DNA from: RYN-230 sp963718305
GTDB lineage: Bacteria > Actinomycetota > Actinomycetes > Streptosporangiales > Streptosporangiaceae
Direction of reading: 5' to 3'
NCBI GenBank assembly: GCA_963718305.1
Contig: CAVQZG010000003.1
Coordinates: 1 to 64,000, forward strand
Length of the DNA: 64,000 nt
Shown: piece by piece, positions 26,751 through 35,273 of the stretch
Numbering within the stretch: position 1 is the stretch's first letter
Layout: the number at the start of each line of letters is the position of its first letter
Notes under the pieces: model-generated
The model's database searches: none
Seen by the model: only the letters and a program-made list of their open reading frames with translations
Told to the model about the DNA's origin: nothing
Made by a program: the position numbers and the translations under genes

Positions 26751-27746
26751 TTATCCGGGCCGGGTCACGATCTGGCTGAGCCAGGGGAGCCGGACGCCGA
26801 GGCCCTCGACCTGCCGCGTGCCGGCGTGCACCGCGGCCAGCCGGCCGTGCGCGGTGATCACGAACAGCCAGCGGCTGTCGGGGGACCAGGCGAGCGTCCC
26901 GGGGTCCGCTGATTTCTGGTCGAGCCGGACCGCGACCTGCTGGTCCGCCCCGGTGGCCAGGCTGACCAGGTGCAGCGTGACCTGGCCGTCAGGTGTGACC
27001 CGGAAGATCGCGGCCGTGCCGCCGTCCGGTGCGATGACGCCGGGGGAGGCCGCCGAGACCGACGCGATCGGCGGGCCGCCCAGGTCCTGCTTGGTCCCGG
27101 TGGCCGGGTCGGTGACCACATCCGTGCAGCCGTGCGGCCGGTAGCAGTTCACGGTCAGCCAGCGGGTCGGGCCGACCGCCGCGAGCATCCCGCCGATCCG
27201 CCGGGAGCCGCCCGGCCAGACGTCGTAGGTTTCACCCAGGCCGGACAGCAGCACGTTGCCCCGGCCGTTCGGGCTGGCCAGCCACCAGCCGCCGGCGGGC
27301 AGGTGGATGGATACGCCGGTCCTGCTGCCGTCCAGCCGGATCAGGGTCAGTGACAGGCGCTGGGTCTGCACCCACACCTCGCCGGGCCGCGGCCCGGGCA
27401 GCGTCTCCCCGCCCTGGCCGAAGCCTCCGGGCAGGGGCCGGGCGGGCTGGCCATCCGCGACCAGGTAGCCCGTCTCGAAGTCCCACGGCCGGATGATTAC
27501 CTGGCCAGGGCCGGCTACGAACGAGAACGCGCCGGTGCTGCCCAGCGCGGGCACGACGGTCTGGGTGACCCGGCCCCGGGTGAGCTGGACCCGTACCGCG
27601 CGGCCCGGGCCGTACCCGAGCAGCTCCCAGCCCGCCTGCACGCCAAGCAGGGGGTGCCCGGCCTCGGTGACCGTCACCGCCGCGCGGCCCGGGACCGGCC
27701 TGGCCGGGTGCCGCCCCAGGACGAGCACCACCGCCGCCACGATCAC
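26751..27746 (-). CDS. Membrane-anchored beta-propeller-like protein, possibly frameshifted at the N-terminus
   Basis: At least 331 residues. The N-terminus is a membrane helix (IVAAVVLVLG) and the rest has repeated strands and a late WSPDSRWLFVITAHGRL segment typical of WD40/TolB-like propellers. The frame has only a GTG start at 27746, cutting into the helix; upstream in the same frame the sequence (APLILAGAAVIVAAVVLVLG) completes it. An ATG at 27861 in a neighbouring frame (MTWSSPESLGGPDEVGF) looks like the true start, so one base is probably lost or gained near 27800 in a CCCGGCCGCCGGG run. Function unknown. Confidence 0.6.
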   Translation of the reverse strand: MIVAAVVLVLGRHPARPVPGRAAVTVTEAGHPLLGVQAGWELLGYGPGRAVRVQLTRGRVTQTVVPALGSTGAFSFVAGPGQVIIRPWDFETGYLVADGQPARPLPGGFGQGGETLPGPRPGEVWVQTQRLSLTLIRLDGSRTGVSIHLPAGGWWLASPNGRGNVLLSGLGETYDVWPGGSRRIGGMLAAVGPTRWLTVNCYRPHGCTDVVTDPATGTKQDLGGPPIASVSAASPGVIAPDGGTAAIFRVTPDGQVTLHLVSLATGADQQVAVRLDQKSADPGTLAWSPDSRWLFVITAHGRLAAVHAGTRQVEGLGVRLPWLSQIVTRPG

Positions 27747-27895
27747 CGCGGCCCCGGCCAGGATCAGCGGCGCAGCGCGGCCAGCGACGGCCCGGCGGCC
27801 GGGACGAGCCGAACCCGACCTCGTCGGGCCCGCCCAGGCTCTCCGGCGAAGACCAGGTCATGACGACGTCATCCGCACCCCGGGGGCGCGGGAGG

Positions 27896-28711
27896 TCAGC
27901 CGACAGGCAGCCGGGATGCGAGCTGGGACGCCCTGGCCTGGGCCTGTCCCGCCTTCACGCCCACCTTGCCCGTGGTCTTCCCGGCCTTGACGCTCGCCTT
28001 GGTGGCTGCCTTCGCGGCTTTGGCGCTCGCCTTACCCGCGGCCTTGGCCGCTTTGATGCTCGCCTTGTGCGCGGCCTTGCCGGCCTTGGCCCGCACCTCG
28101 CCGGTCCTCTCGGCGCGGATCCGGCCCGCCGTGGCCCGGGCCAGATCGGCCTTGGCCTGCGCCAGGTCGGCCGTGCCCTGGGCCTTGCCGAGTGTGGTGC
28201 CGACCGCCACGCCCGCCTTCCCGGACGCCTTGGCCGTCTGCGTGGCCAGCGAGACGTCGTGCCGCGCGGCCTGGACCGCGTGACGGCTCCGCCAGGCCAG
28301 CGACGGGTTCCCCTCCGTGTCGGCCGCGGCGATCAGCAGGCCGCCGAGCATGGTGAGGTTCTTGAGGAAGTGGATGCGCTGCTGCGCCCGCTCCTTCTCG
28401 TCCTTGGTCTCCCAGTACGGGTGCCCGGCCAGCGTGGTGGGAACCAGCGTGGCCGCCAGGGCCAGCGCGGACAGCCGCGGGAAGCGGCCGAGCGCCAGCA
28501 GCGAGCCAGCGACCAGCTGGATCCCGCCGTTGATGCGGACCAGCTGCTCAGTGTCGATGTCGTCCGGCAGAGCCGAGACGCGCTCCTTGAGCGGGCCCAC
28601 CACCTTGTCCGCGCGCGCGGCGACCTTCTCGGGCTGGCGCAGGGTGTCGTAGCCCTGGACGATGAAGATCGAGGCCAGCATGGGCCGGGCGAGAGCTCTC
28701 AGTACAAGCAT
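27896..28711 (-). CDS. DoxX-family membrane protein with a lysine/alanine-rich tail
   Basis: 271 residues. The first about 145 are a DoxX domain of four helices (PMLASIFIVQGYDTLRQPEK, GGIQLVAGSLLALGRFPRLS, HFLKNLTMLGGLLIAAADTE). From about 165 a long tail of repeated K/A/G words follows (KAAKAAGKASAKAAKAATK, then VKAGKTTGKVGVKAG), which resembles histone H1-like or HU-type tails and is not part of DoxX. I chose the ATG at 28711 after GGAAGG. The membrane part may act in redox stress control; the basic tail would lie in the cytoplasm or face the wall and could bind nucleic acid or anionic lipids. Confidence 0.85.
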   Translation of the reverse strand: MLVLRALARPMLASIFIVQGYDTLRQPEKVAARADKVVGPLKERVSALPDDIDTEQLVRINGGIQLVAGSLLALGRFPRLSALALAATLVPTTLAGHPYWETKDEKERAQQRIHFLKNLTMLGGLLIAAADTEGNPSLAWRSRHAVQAARHDVSLATQTAKASGKAGVAVGTTLGKAQGTADLAQAKADLARATAGRIRAERTGEVRAKAGKAAHKASIKAAKAAGKASAKAAKAATKASVKAGKTTGKVGVKAGQAQARASQLASRLPVG

Positions 28712-28766
28712 GGCCGGCACCTTCCCGTTCCGCGAAGTTCTAACCGCGCGAAGTACTAACCCGGCG

Positions 28767-29564
28767 ATGCCCGGCGGGGCTGGGGTGCCGGCCGCGCAGC
28801 CACTGTGGTGGACTCTGACCGTGCCGCCGCCGAACCCGCCCGTCCCGCCCGGTCCCGCGAACGGGCCCGCGCCGCGCCCGGCCCGGGCGCCACTGCTCAC
28901 GGTGTCCGGGGTGAGCCGCCGCTACGGGGACCGCGTCGCGCTGCAGCCCCTCGATCTCACGCTGGCCGCCGGCCAGTGCGTCGCCGTGCTCGGCGCTAAC
29001 GGGTCCGGCAAGTCGACGCTGCTGCGTATCGCGGCCGGGCGGGACACGCCGAGTACCGGCACGGTCGGCTACGGCGGCCGGGTGCTGTCCGAGGACGACC
29101 CGGTGGTCCGGACCGAGATCGCGGTGGTGGGCGACATGGTCAGCGCCTACCCGGACCTGACCGTCCGGGAGCACCTCCAGCTGGTCGCGGTGGCGCACGG
29201 CGAGGGCCACCTGGCGGCGGGCCTGGTGGACCGGGCGCTGGCCGAGTGCCGCCTGTCCGGCCACGCTGGGGCGCTGCCGGGTTCCCTGTCCAGCGGCCAG
29301 CTCCAGGCCCTGCAGCTGGCCACGGTGCTGGTCCGGCCGCTGCGGCTGATGGTCCTCGACGAGCCCGAGCAGCGCCTGGACCCCGACGCCCGGCGCTGGC
29401 TGGGCGGCCTGCTCCGCAGCGAGAAGGAGGCCGGCGCCGCGGTGTTGCTGGCCACCCACCACACCGAACTCGCCGCGGCGGTGGCCGACCATGTCATCGT
29501 GCTCAGCGACGGCGCGGTCACCGCCGAGGGCCCGCCGGATGTGACGCTGGCGGCCCAGTCGTGA
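28767..29564 (+). CDS. ABC transporter ATP-binding protein
   Basis: About 265 residues with all nucleotide-binding motifs: Walker A GANGSGKST, Q-loop region, signature LSSGQLQAL (the usual LSGGQ reads LSSGQ), Walker B LMVLDEPEQRLD, and the switch histidine in LLATHHTE. A proline-rich N-terminal 45 residues precede the domain; the start is uncertain (ATG 28767 or GTG 28819). It is directly followed by a membrane permease, so together they form an exporter-type ABC system. Cargo unknown. Confidence 0.88.
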   Translation: MPGGAGVPAAQPLWWTLTVPPPNPPVPPGPANGPAPRPARAPLLTVSGVSRRYGDRVALQPLDLTLAAGQCVAVLGANGSGKSTLLRIAAGRDTPSTGTVGYGGRVLSEDDPVVRTEIAVVGDMVSAYPDLTVREHLQLVAVAHGEGHLAAGLVDRALAECRLSGHAGALPGSLSSGQLQALQLATVLVRPLRLMVLDEPEQRLDPDARRWLGGLLRSEKEAGAAVLLATHHTELAAAVADHVIVLSDGAVTAEGPPDVTLAAQS

Positions 29565-29629
29565 AGGCCCAGTGGTGAAGATCCAGTGTGAAGACCCAGT
29601 CGTGACGGTCCGGTGGTGACGGTGCCCCG

Positions 29630-31327
29630 ATGACCGTGACCCGCGACCCCATCGCCGTCCCGGACAGCACCGCGGCGACCTTCTCGCTGCTGCGCGAGCT
29701 GCGCCGGGGACGAGGCCGTAAGCAGGCGGCCAGCGCGGCGTACTGGGCCTACCTGATCGTGATCATCGTGGTCAGCTACGGCGGCTCGCTGATCGTCACC
29801 ACCTACCGGGCGCTGCACCACCCGCCGCCCGCGACCGCCGAGGCCCCGCGGCTGCTGAACGCGGCCCCGGCCGCGCTGACCGCGCTGGCGCTGCTGGTGT
29901 TCCTGGTGCTGCTGCGCGACGCGCTGTGGCGCGGCCCGGTCACGGTGCCGCAGGCCACCGCGGACTGGCTGCTCGGGACGCCCGTATCCCGGCGGCGGCT
30001 GCTGCGGCCCCGGTTCCGCTGGGCAGCGGCCGGCGCGCTGCTGGTCGGCGTGGTGGCCGGCATCGTGCCCGCCGCGGTCCTGGTCGCCCTGGGCCTGGGC
30101 GGCCCGTCCGGCAGCTACGTCCTCCGCCTGGCCGGGACCGCGATGGTGTCGATGGGCCTGCTCTTCGCACTCGCCACCGGACTGGCGGGCCTGATCGAGC
30201 GGTACCCGGCGGCGGGGAGGTGGGTCCGCACGGCCACCCCGGTGGCGCTGGGGGCCGCGGTCCTGCTCGGCGGCCTGGCCGCCTGGGCCGGATTCGGCCA
30301 TGGTGTCGGACAGCAGAGCGCCGTCCGCGCCGCCACCGTGCTGCTCTGGTCCGGCCCGTGGGGATGGGCGGCCCAGCCGGTGATCGCCGCAGCCGGCCAC
30401 GCCGTGCCCGGCAGCCTGGCCGGGACCCCGGACCCCTGGTGGCCGCTGGCCCTGGCGCTGCTCGCCGGGACCGCGCTGGCCGCGCTGGCCTGGGCGGACC
30501 GGGTGGTGGCCGGGGTGCCCGCCGCCGCGCTCCGGGCCCGGGCCCGCACCCTCGGCGCGATGTCCGCCGCCGCGCTGAGCATGAACACCCGGGGGATCGC
30601 GACCGCGTACACCGGGGCAGGCACCCGCCGGGCCCGGTTCCGCCTCCCGCCGCCGCGGCGGCGGGAACTCGTGCTGCTCTGGCGCGACCTGCTCGCGCTG
30701 CTCCGCTCGCCGGCCCGGCTGGTGTCCGCGGTGCTGCTGGCCCTGCTGGCCGCCGCGCTCGCGGCCGTGGCCGGCCACGGGCGGCCGGTGTCGCTCGTGC
30801 TGGTCGGCTGCGCGCTCAGCCTCGGCTACCTGGCCGCGGCGTGGCTGTGCGAGGGAGCCAGGCTGGATGCGGACGACCCGCGCCGGTCAGCCCAGCTGCC
30901 CTTCCGGTATGAGTCGCTGGCCTGGTGGCACGGGGCGGTGCCCTGCCTGGTGCTGCTCGCGGCCGTGGGCGTGCCCGCCGCCGTGGCCGGCATCGTCTCG
31001 GGCGATCTGCGCCCCCTGGTCCTGCTCGCGGTGACCATCCCGGTGCTGGTCGGCGGGGCGCTGGCCAATGTCTTCCGGGGCAGCTTCTCCCCGTCCCTCC
31101 TGGTGGGAGCCGACACGCCGGTGGGCAACACGGCGGCGCTGGGCATCGTGTTCTGGTACGCGTGGGGCACGCTGCTCGCCGTGCTGCCGATGACCGTGCT
31201 GGTGTCCAGCGCGCTCGGCTCGGCGAGTTCCGCCTCGCTCGTCCGCGCCCTGGTCGTCGGGGCCGGTCTCGCGGTGGGGCTCGGTGCCTGGGCGGCCCGC
31301 CGCGCGGGGCGGCTGCGGGCTGGCTGA
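29630..31327 (+). CDS. ABC transporter permease, DUF6297-like multi-pass membrane protein
   Basis: A 565-residue protein with about 12 predicted membrane helices, for example AYLIVIIVVSYGGSLIV, ALTALALLVFLVLLRDAL and PAALAGIVSGD-adjacent segments; a cytoplasmic loop near residues 340-350 (RFRLPPPRRRELVLLWRDLL) is arginine-rich. It follows the ATPase gene by 65 bp and is the likely membrane partner. The label DUF6297-like is from general likeness and is uncertain; the role as permease is inferred from the pairing. Confidence 0.72.
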   Translation: MTVTRDPIAVPDSTAATFSLLRELRRGRGRKQAASAAYWAYLIVIIVVSYGGSLIVTTYRALHHPPPATAEAPRLLNAAPAALTALALLVFLVLLRDALWRGPVTVPQATADWLLGTPVSRRRLLRPRFRWAAAGALLVGVVAGIVPAAVLVALGLGGPSGSYVLRLAGTAMVSMGLLFALATGLAGLIERYPAAGRWVRTATPVALGAAVLLGGLAAWAGFGHGVGQQSAVRAATVLLWSGPWGWAAQPVIAAAGHAVPGSLAGTPDPWWPLALALLAGTALAALAWADRVVAGVPAAALRARARTLGAMSAAALSMNTRGIATAYTGAGTRRARFRLPPPRRRELVLLWRDLLALLRSPARLVSAVLLALLAAALAAVAGHGRPVSLVLVGCALSLGYLAAAWLCEGARLDADDPRRSAQLPFRYESLAWWHGAVPCLVLLAAVGVPAAVAGIVSGDLRPLVLLAVTIPVLVGGALANVFRGSFSPSLLVGADTPVGNTAALGIVFWYAWGTLLAVLPMTVLVSSALGSASSASLVRALVVGAGLAVGLGAWAARRAGRLRAG

Positions 31328-31356
31328 CCGGCCGCCGGCCCCTGCATCGATCCTGG

Positions 31357-31503
31357 GTGGAGGTCACGATCGAGGCCGTGCCGGACGGCCATCGGGTTCG
31401 CCTGGTGCAGCAGGGCTTCCCCACGGTGCAGGCCCGCGACGACTTCGCCGGCGCGTGGCCGGACGTACTTGGTGAGGTGGCCCGCCGGACGGCCGCTGGC
31501 TAG
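31357..31503 (+). pseudogene. 3' remnant of an SRPBCC/AHSA1-domain gene
   Basis: A 48-residue tail reads VEVTIEAVPDGHRVRLVQQG, FPTVQARDDFAGAWPDVLG. This is the C-terminal strand and long helix of the AHSA1/SRPBCC ligand-binding fold; the first about 100 residues are missing, since the permease gene ends just before. The stop overlaps that of the convergent arginase-like gene by a few bases. Probably a truncated remnant. Confidence 0.55.
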
Positions 31504-32249
31504 GCCTCCGCCAGGACGCTGCGCAGCGCCCCGGGCAGGGCCGGGGATGGCTCGTGGCCCGGATACCAGGTGCAGGCCACGCCCACGGCCGCGACCCGGC
31601 CCGTGGCCAGGACCATCCGCACAGCAGCGGTCAGCTCGCCGCCGGTCACCCCGGCTGCGGCCGGATAGCGCAGGGCCGGGACCTCGGCGGGGTCCAGCAC
31701 GTTGACGTCGAGGTGCAGGTAAAGCGGCCCGGCCGGGAGACCGGCAGGAGTCAGGGCGGTGACCGCCGTCCGGTGCACGGCGGCCGTGGCCAGGTAGTCG
31801 GCCTCCGGAGGGTCCAGATCGCGGGCACCGGCCAGCACCACACGGTCCTCGGGCACGGGGCGCAGGCCGAGCCGGTCGCAGATCAGCCCGGGACGGTACC
31901 CCATCAGCAGCCGCAGCGGCAGGCCACCGAGGTAGCCGGACGTGGTCGTCTCCAGGGTCTGCACGTCGCCGTGGGCATCGAACCAGACGATGGCCGGATC
32001 CAGGCCGGCGTGCTGGAGCCCGGCCATGATGCCGAGGGACGTGGTGCAGTCGCCGGAGACCACGACCGGCCGGGCGCCGCTCCGGGTGATGTCGGCCACC
32101 GCCTGGCCGACGGCCGAGTACAGCACGCCCAGCCGGTCCCACACATCACCGGCGGGCAGCGCGGGCGTGATGTCGCGCCCCTGCTCCAGCGGCAGGTCCA
32201 GATCGGGGAGGTACTCATCCAGGTGGTAGGGGACCCGCAGCACGCTCAT
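31500..32249 (-). CDS. Arginase/ureohydrolase-family protein with altered metal ligands
   Basis: 249 residues with the arginase/agmatinase/formiminoglutamase fold. The DAHGD metal motif (Asp91, His93, Asp95 in WFDAHGD) is intact, but the first motif, usually GGDHS, reads SGDCTTSLG with Cys68 in place of the metal-binding histidine, and the last motif, usually SxDxDxxDP, reads HLDVNVLDP with Asn183 in place of aspartate. Two of six manganese ligands are therefore changed. It may bind one metal, have another substrate or be inactive. It stands alone on the minus strand. Confidence 0.8.
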   Translation of the reverse strand: MSVLRVPYHLDEYLPDLDLPLEQGRDITPALPAGDVWDRLGVLYSAVGQAVADITRSGARPVVVSGDCTTSLGIMAGLQHAGLDPAIVWFDAHGDVQTLETTTSGYLGGLPLRLLMGYRPGLICDRLGLRPVPEDRVVLAGARDLDPPEADYLATAAVHRTAVTALTPAGLPAGPLYLHLDVNVLDPAEVPALRYPAAAGVTGGELTAAVRMVLATGRVAAVGVACTWYPGHEPSPALPGALRSVLAEA

Positions 32250-32336
32250 CGCGCCACATTAACCGGGCTCCCGGGCCCGGCCGCGGACGCCTGCCAGCCC
32301 CGTGCGCTCAGGTCATGCGTTCAGGGGCCGGTGCCT

Positions 32337-33105
32337 TCAGGGGCCGGTGCGCAGCGAGTAGTGGACGTCCAGGCGGTCGGCGGAGCGGTTGGCGGTGATC
32401 GCGACGCTGTCCCCGGGGAGCACCGCGTGATCATCCACGACGGCCAGGCCGGCCGCGGTGAAGCTGACCCGGTGGCTGAGCAGGGCCGGGCTCCCGGCCG
32501 GGCGGTCGAGGTAACCCGCCTCGAGCGCCCCGAGCGCGCACGGGGTGATGGTCTCCGCGGCCCGGGTGACGGCCAGCCCGTGCCCGGCCAGCACCGTGTA
32601 CAGGCCGCGCTCGGCCAGGTCGGCCGGGTCGAGGCCCGCCGCCAGCGGCAGCGGCAGGTAGGAGGTCTGCACGATGAGGGGCCGGCCGCCGGCCAGCCTG
32701 CAGCCGGCGCAGCTGCAGCACCTGGCCGGGGTCGCCCAGCCGGGCACTGACCTCGTCGGCCGGGGTGATGATCTCGGTGGCCAGCAGCCGGGTGCGGATC
32801 TCGGCGCCCTGGGCGGCCAGGTCGGCGGCGAAGCTCCGCAAATGGCCGAGGTCGTACTCGTACCGGGCCGCCACGTAGGTGCCGCTGCCGTGCCGGGCGG
32901 CGATCAGGCCGTCGTCGGCCAGCAGCTGAAGCGCCTGGCGCAGCGTCATGATGCTGACCCCGAACTCCCCGGCCAGGTCCCGCTGGGCCGGCAGGGAGGT
33001 CCCGGCCGGCCACTGCCCGCTGGTGATCCGGTCCCGCAGCTCGGCGTGGATCCGGAGGTACTTCGGCTGCCGGTCCTCAGCGGTCCGCCGCGCCGCCCCG
33101 TTCAT
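32337..33105 (-). pseudogene. GntR/HutC-family regulator split by one frameshift
   Basis: The first part (33105 to about 32700) is a GntR winged helix: LRDRITSGQWPAGTSLPAQR, DLAGEFGVSIMTLRQALQLL, then the UTRA domain start. At about 32700 the UTRA continues in another frame (RLAGGRPLIVQTSYLPLPLA to the end HYSLRTGP at 32337). One extra C in CTGCAGG accounts for it. With the correction the protein is about 255 residues, a normal HutC-type regulator. It lies 28 bp downstream of trpA on the same strand and an operator of HutC type lies before trpB, so it probably controls its own operon. Either a sequencing error or a recent loss. Confidence 0.78.
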
Positions 33106-33133
33106 GGCGCGCTCCCGGGCATGTTCGCGCTGC

Positions 33134-33994
33134 TCACCGGGCGGTGTCGATCGCGGTGCGCAGGGCGCCGACCGTGCGCGCGATGTCGCTGGCGTCCGCG
33201 CCGTCCAGGACCCGCCGCATCAGGGCGGAGGCCACGATGACCCCGTCGGCGTGCCGGACGGCCGCGGCCGCCCGGGCCGGGGTGTCGATGCCGAAGCCGA
33301 TCAGCACCGGCGGCGGGCTGTCCTGCCCGGCCGCAAACTGCCCGGCCGCCAACTGTTCTGCCGCAAACTGCCCGGCCGCAACGCCCAGAGCCCGCGCCGC
33401 CAGCGCCCAGCGGCGCTCGTCGTCACGCTCGTTCGGGCTTCCCGTGGTGGCCATCACGCTCATCACGTAGAGGAAACCACGGGAACGCCGGGCGATGGCG
33501 CGCATCTGCCCCACCGGCGTGGCCGGCGTGACCATCAGGGTGGCGTCCAGGCCGGCCCCGGCCGCGGCGGCGAGGTACTCATCGGCCTCCCCGGCCGGGA
33601 GGTCGGGGATGATCGTCCCGCTGAAGCCGGCCTCGGCGAGCTCGCCGCAGTACCGCGTGATGCCCCGGTGATACGCGTGGTTGGCGTAGCTCATCGCGAT
33701 CAGCGGCACCTCACCGTCGCGGCCGGCCCGGGGCCGGGCCCGGCGCAGCTCGGCCAGGATCGCGGTGGTGTTCGCGCCGCGGCTGATCGCGGTGCCTGAG
33801 GCCTGCTGGATGACCGGCCCGTCGAGCATCGGGTCCGAGAACGGCAGCCCGATCTCGACCGCGTCCGCGCCCGCCTCGATCATCGCGGCGAGCAGGTCGG
33901 TCCAGTCGGCCCGGATCCCGGCGGTCACGTAGCTGACCAGGCTGGGCCGCCCGGCCGCGCGGGCCCGCTCCAGCACGGTCTGCACCTGGCTCAT
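33134..33994 (-). CDS. trpA: Tryptophan synthase alpha subunit
   Basis: 286 residues. It cleaves indole-3-glycerol phosphate to indole, passed to TrpB. Catalytic Glu47 lies in VEIGLPFSDP and Asp58 in DGPVIQQA; YANHAYHRG, IIPDLPAGEADEY and GFGIDTPA are conserved. Between residues 206 and 226, before the GFGI strand, the protein holds an unusual insertion of 5-residue repeats (AAGQF-AAEQL-AAGQF-AAGQD), coded by 15-bp DNA repeats near 33322-33380. TrpA homologs normally have only a short loop there. Its ATG overlaps the trpB stop by 4 bp (ATGA), so translation is coupled. No trpC, D or E is nearby. Confidence 0.93.
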   Translation of the reverse strand: MSQVQTVLERARAAGRPSLVSYVTAGIRADWTDLLAAMIEAGADAVEIGLPFSDPMLDGPVIQQASGTAISRGANTTAILAELRRARPRAGRDGEVPLIAMSYANHAYHRGITRYCGELAEAGFSGTIIPDLPAGEADEYLAAAAGAGLDATLMVTPATPVGQMRAIARRSRGFLYVMSVMATTGSPNERDDERRWALAARALGVAAGQFAAEQLAAGQFAAGQDSPPPVLIGFGIDTPARAAAAVRHADGVIVASALMRRVLDGADASDIARTVGALRTAIDTAR

Positions 33995-35217
33995 GCCCCG
34001 GCTCCCCGGGTGAGCTCCTTCAGGGTGGCGGCGTCCTTGTCGCCCCGGCCGGACATGGTGATCAGCACGCTCGTCCCGGCGGGCAGGTCCCCGGCGCGCG
34101 CGGCCCGGGCCACCCACGCCACCGCGTGGGCGGACTCCAGCGCGGCCAGGATGCCCTCGGTGCGGGCGCAGAGTCCGGCCGCGGCGACCGCCTCCTCGTC
34201 GGTCACCGTGTGGTACTCGGCCCGGCCGCGGGCGGCCAGGTAGGCGTGCTCGGGCCCGACGCCCGGGTAGTCCAGCCCGGCCGAGACCGACTCCGCCTCG
34301 ATGACCTGGCCGTGCTCGTCCTGGAGGAACGAGGACAGGAACCCGTGCAGCACGCCGCGCCGCCCGTGGCTGACCGCCGCCCCGCCCGCGGCCTCCACGC
34401 CGACCAGCCGGGCCGGGGTGTCCGCGAACCCCGCGAACGTCCCCGCCGCGTTCGACCCGCCGCCCACGCAGGCCACCACCACGTCCGGCCGCCCGGAGGG
34501 CAGCAGGTCCGGCCGCCCGGCGCACTGGTCGCGGGCCTCCTCGCCGATGACCCGCTGGAACTCGCGCACCAGCCACGGATACGGGTGCGGGCCCATCACC
34601 GAGCCGATGCAGTAGTGGGTGGAGTCCACGGTGGTGACCCAGTGCCGCAGCGCCTCGGTGGTGGCGTCCTTGAGCGTGCGGGACCCGGAGGACACCGGCC
34701 GGACCGTGGCGCCCAGCAACTCCATCCGGAACACGTTCAGTTCCTGCCGGGCCATGTCCCGCTCGCCCATGTACACGGTGCAGCCCAGGCCCAGGTGCGC
34801 GGCGACCGTGGCGGTGGCCACCCCGTGCTGGCCCGCGCCGGTCTCCGCGACCAGCGCGGTCTTGCCGAGCCGCCGGGCCAGCAGGGCCTGGCCGGCCACA
34901 TTGTTGATCTTGTGGCTGCCGGTGTGGGCCAGGTCCTCGCGCTTGAACAGCACCCGCACGCCCAGTTCGGCCGACAGCCGCGGTGCGCCGCTGACCGGCG
35001 TGGGCCGGCCCGCGTACTCGCGGAGCAGGCCGTCCAGTTCCGCCCGGAAGTTCTCGTCGGCCCAGGCGGCGCGGAACTCCCGCTCCAGTTCCTCGCACGC
35101 GGGCACCAGGGCCTCGGGCACGAACCGCCCGCCGAACGGCCCGAACCGGCCCGCCGGCCCCGGGTCGCCCATGATCACCTGGTCCGCGACCTTCACCTGT
35201 TCCGGGACCTTCATCAC
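33991..35217 (-). CDS. trpB: Tryptophan synthase beta subunit
   Basis: 408 residues of the standard TrpB1 type; it joins indole and serine with PLP. Lys103 in HTGSHKINN is the Schiff-base lysine, ETGAGQHGVATA carries the catalytic glutamate, and CVGGGSNAAGTF binds the phosphate. FGPFGGRFVPE is the usual N-terminus. Start at the ATG at 35217; MM may allow the second. It heads a trpB-trpA-GntR operon. As trpBA stands without the rest of the pathway and beside an amino-acid permease, it may be a second, separately regulated copy. Confidence 0.95.
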   Translation of the reverse strand: MMKVPEQVKVADQVIMGDPGPAGRFGPFGGRFVPEALVPACEELEREFRAAWADENFRAELDGLLREYAGRPTPVSGAPRLSAELGVRVLFKREDLAHTGSHKINNVAGQALLARRLGKTALVAETGAGQHGVATATVAAHLGLGCTVYMGERDMARQELNVFRMELLGATVRPVSSGSRTLKDATTEALRHWVTTVDSTHYCIGSVMGPHPYPWLVREFQRVIGEEARDQCAGRPDLLPSGRPDVVVACVGGGSNAAGTFAGFADTPARLVGVEAAGGAAVSHGRRGVLHGFLSSFLQDEHGQVIEAESVSAGLDYPGVGPEHAYLAARGRAEYHTVTDEEAVAAAGLCARTEGILAALESAHAVAWVARAARAGDLPAGTSVLITMSGRGDKDAATLKELTRGAGA

Positions 35218-35263
35218 CGCACCGCCTTCACCGGGTGCGGTCTGGCCGCACCTGACTTCTAGA

Positions 35264-35273
35264 GTTCTAGAAC
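35264..35273. promoter_or_regulatory. GntR (HutC-type) operator candidate before trpB
   Basis: GTTCTAGAAC is a perfect 10-bp palindrome that fits the HutC-subfamily pattern GT-Nx-TA-Nx-AC, and TTCTAGA occurs again just next to it (35257-35263). On the minus strand GATAAT, a good -10, lies immediately upstream, so the site would sit at the transcription start. It is 47 bp before trpB, and a HutC-type regulator is the third gene of the operon. Confidence 0.6.

Noticed and set aside
30925..31503. 192-codon plus frame overlapping the permease end
   Set aside because: Only its last 48 codons (AHSA1-like) make sense; the first part is the shadow of the permease in another frame.
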